DNA of 5,543 bases from an uncultured Ardenticatenia bacterium. GTDB lineage: Bacteria; Chloroflexota; Anaerolineae; Promineifilales; Promineifilaceae. The stretch lies in contig CALLZA010000453.1 of assembly GCA_937858165.1 (NCBI GenBank), forward strand, positions 1-5,543. The letters run 5' to 3'. Within the stretch, counting starts at the first letter, position 1; each line of letters starts with the position of its first letter. Positions 4,200 through 5,543 of the stretch are shown one piece after another. The notes under the pieces were generated by a model, which searched no databases, had not been told where the DNA came from, and saw nothing but the letters and a program-made list of their open reading frames with translations. The position numbers and the translations under genes were made by a program.

Positions 4200-5388
4200 A
4201 TGGACGAACAGGAGCGGCAGAATCGAGCGGTCATGCTGGAGCGCGTGCGGTCGGTCTGGCTGGCGGGAGTGCTGGAGGAGTCTCTCCACGGCGGCGAGAT
4301 CATCGACCTCGGCTTCGCCTATCGTCCGGCGGCGCTGGGCAACAGTGGCCTGCCCAGTTGGCAGCAAGCATCGGAGTACGACTACCTCCTCCCTCTGGGC
4401 ACGAAGATCGAGGACGTCTTCGCCGCCGCCGAACGCGTCTTGCTGGTGCTGGGCGAGCCGGGCGCGGGCAAGACGACGATGCTGCTGCAACTGGTCACCC
4501 ACCTGCTGGCCGCGGCCGAGACCGACGACAGTTGCCCCATCCCCGCCGTCTTCGCTCTGTCGGCCTACCGCGATGACCGCCCCCTGTCCGACTGGCTAGT
4601 CGACCAGTTGGCCAACAACTACGAACTGCCGCGCCGGCTGGCCGCGCAATGGATCGATGCCGGTCGCTTCGTGCCCCTGCTCGACGGCCTGGACGAGGTC
4701 GATCCCGCCCTGCGCCCGGCCTGCGCTGAGGCCATCAACGCCTTCCGCCGGCAACACCCCGGCGTCTGGCTGCTGGTGACGGCCCGCAGCCGCGACTATC
4801 AGACCCTGGCCACGCGGCTACACATGGACAAGGCCATCGTTCTGCAACCGCTGACCCCAGAGCAGATCGACACCTACCTCTCGCGGCGCGGCCCACGCCT
4901 GACCGGCCTGCGCGAATCGCTGGCCGCCGATGAGACGCTGCGCGAACTGGCCCAGACGCCGCTCATGCTCAGCATCATGACCCTGGCCTACCGCCGCATG
5001 CCCGAACCCGAATCGTCGGGCGACGGCGCCGAAATGGGCGGCCGCCTGCTAACCTCCACCCAGCTCTTCGACGTCTACGCCGAGCGCATGGCCCGCTATC
5101 GCAGCAAGGACATGCGCTTCGCCCCCAGCGACACCATCGCCTGGCTGACCTGGCTGGCCAAACAGTTGACCCGCGAGGGCAAGCCGACCTTCTTCCTGGA
5201 AGATATGCAGCCGTCGTGGCTGGCCGCCGACGACCGACCGCGGCTGGCGCGGTCGATGCGCCTGCTGGTCTTTCTGATGCTCGTGGCCGCGGCGCTGCCG
5301 GCGACGTTCCTGGCCATGGTCTTCGGCCGCTGGGGGGCGGCGCTGGCGGTGCTGCTGGTCGGGCTGTTGGCCGCAGCCGGTCCCCGCC
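4200..5388 (+). CDS. NACHT-domain STAND NTPase with membrane segments (5' part only)
   Basis: NACHT proteins are signal-transducing NTPases; in bacteria several act in antiphage immunity, others in regulation. The reading frame is open from ATG 4200 to the adapter junction: 396 codons, no stop, 3' end missing. An N-terminal region MLERVRSVWLAGVLEESLH (12-30) and PLGTKIEDVF (65-74) leads into the NTPase: Walker A GEPGAGKTT (85-93), Walker B VPLLDGLDEVD (158-168) with D162, D165 and E166, and a sensor-1 strand LLVTARSRDY (191-200). Then come LQPLTPEQIDTYL (215-227) and a winged-helix-like segment with LAQTPLMLSIMTLAY (250-264). Two hydrophobic stretches, about 354-376 and 378-394, look like transmembrane helices, so the C-terminal part would be membrane-anchored. 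The sensor or effector region after them is lost, so its role cannot be decided. It is transcribed divergently from the methyltransferase gene across 127 bp containing copy B of the 27-bp repeat. Confidence 0.9.
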
Positions 5389-5465
5389 CTGTCTCTTATA
5401 CACATCTCCGAGCCCCCGAGACCGTACTAGATCTCCTATGCCGGCTTCTGCTTGAAAAAAAAAAA
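5389..5465 (-). other. Nextera read-2 / index / P7 adapter, reverse complement, plus poly-A run
   Basis: Reverse complement of the left adapter: Tn5 mosaic end (5389-5407), read-2 stem (5408-5422), index CGTACTAG (5423-5430), P7 (5431-5454), then eleven A (5455-5465). Three mismatches to the exact oligo are visible: one in the stem (CCC for CCA before CGAGAC) and two in P7 (CTCCTATG for CTCGTATG, CCGGCTT for CCGTCTT). The NACHT frame continues through it without a stop, giving the artefact peptide VSYTHLRAPET. Genomic sequence ends at 5388. Confidence 0.97.
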
Positions 5466-5543
5466 CACAATGAATCTCATGACACGATATCAGTATGCGA
5501 CGTCAAACAAGCCAACAAAACACAGTACGGACTCCACGAGAAC
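5466..5543. other. Unassigned sequence outside the right adapter (non-genomic context)
   Basis: These 78 bases are outside the adapter and AT-rich compared with the insert. I see no similarity to the left outer flank in either orientation and no recognisable motif. They are probably library construct or low-quality sequence and should not be annotated. Confidence 0.7.

Noticed and set aside
4188..4502. Minus-strand open frames opposite the NACHT 5' end
   Set aside because: They overlap a NACHT domain with Walker A and a strong ribosome site. One of them includes the peptide TDYTDFTDL, which is just the translated 27-bp repeat.

Overview
The window is one bacterial insert of about 5.2 kb (220-5388) with untrimmed sequencing-library DNA at both ends. 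The left end carries a complete Illumina P7/Nextera read-2 adapter (154-219). The right end carries the same adapter in reverse complement with three mismatches (5389-5454). Both hold index CGTACTAG/CTAGTACG. An 11-base T or A run lies outside each adapter, followed by 142 and 78 bases that I cannot assign. Only 220-5388 should be read as genome.

The insert is GC-rich with strong G/C third positions, except for a more AT-rich patch at about 2325-3187. The gene content (ccmABC cytochrome c maturation genes, a NACHT NTPase, an MNT/HepT pair) and the intergenic 9-base-period repeats would fit a Chloroflexota (Anaerolineae-like) genome or metagenome. That placement is inference from remembered gene and repeat styles; no marker gene is present.

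Layout, left to right. (1) Minus strand 2079 to 220: ccmA (ABC ATPase), ccmB (permease) and the first 93 codons of ccmC, in the order ccmA-ccmB-ccmC. Together they form the heme-handling export and transfer module of System I cytochrome c maturation. Each gap between these genes carries a strong palindromic hairpin. (2) 2080-2324: non-coding DNA holding two short repeat elements. (3) Plus strand 2325-3187: a nucleotidyltransferase antitoxin and a HepT-like toxin overlapping by ATGA, a type VII (MNT/HEPT) toxin-antitoxin pair. (4) Minus strand 4072-3197: a SAM-dependent methyltransferase, convergent with hepT. (5) Plus strand 4200-5388: the 5' part of a NACHT NTPase gene that runs off the insert just after its first membrane segments.

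A 27-bp repeat built of three 9-base units occurs twice in inverted orientation (2095-2121 and 4150-4176, 26/27 identical). The two copies bracket the toxin-antitoxin pair and the methyltransferase. Each also sits a short distance upstream of an outward-reading gene, ccmA on the left and the NACHT gene on the right. The most interesting reading is a small accessory or defence-type cassette (MNT/HepT, methyltransferase, NACHT) next to a housekeeping ccm operon. Two details stand out in the toxin-antitoxin pair: an Asn in place of the usual His in the HepT RX4HXY motif, and an apparent Asn where the third MNT carboxylate is expected.
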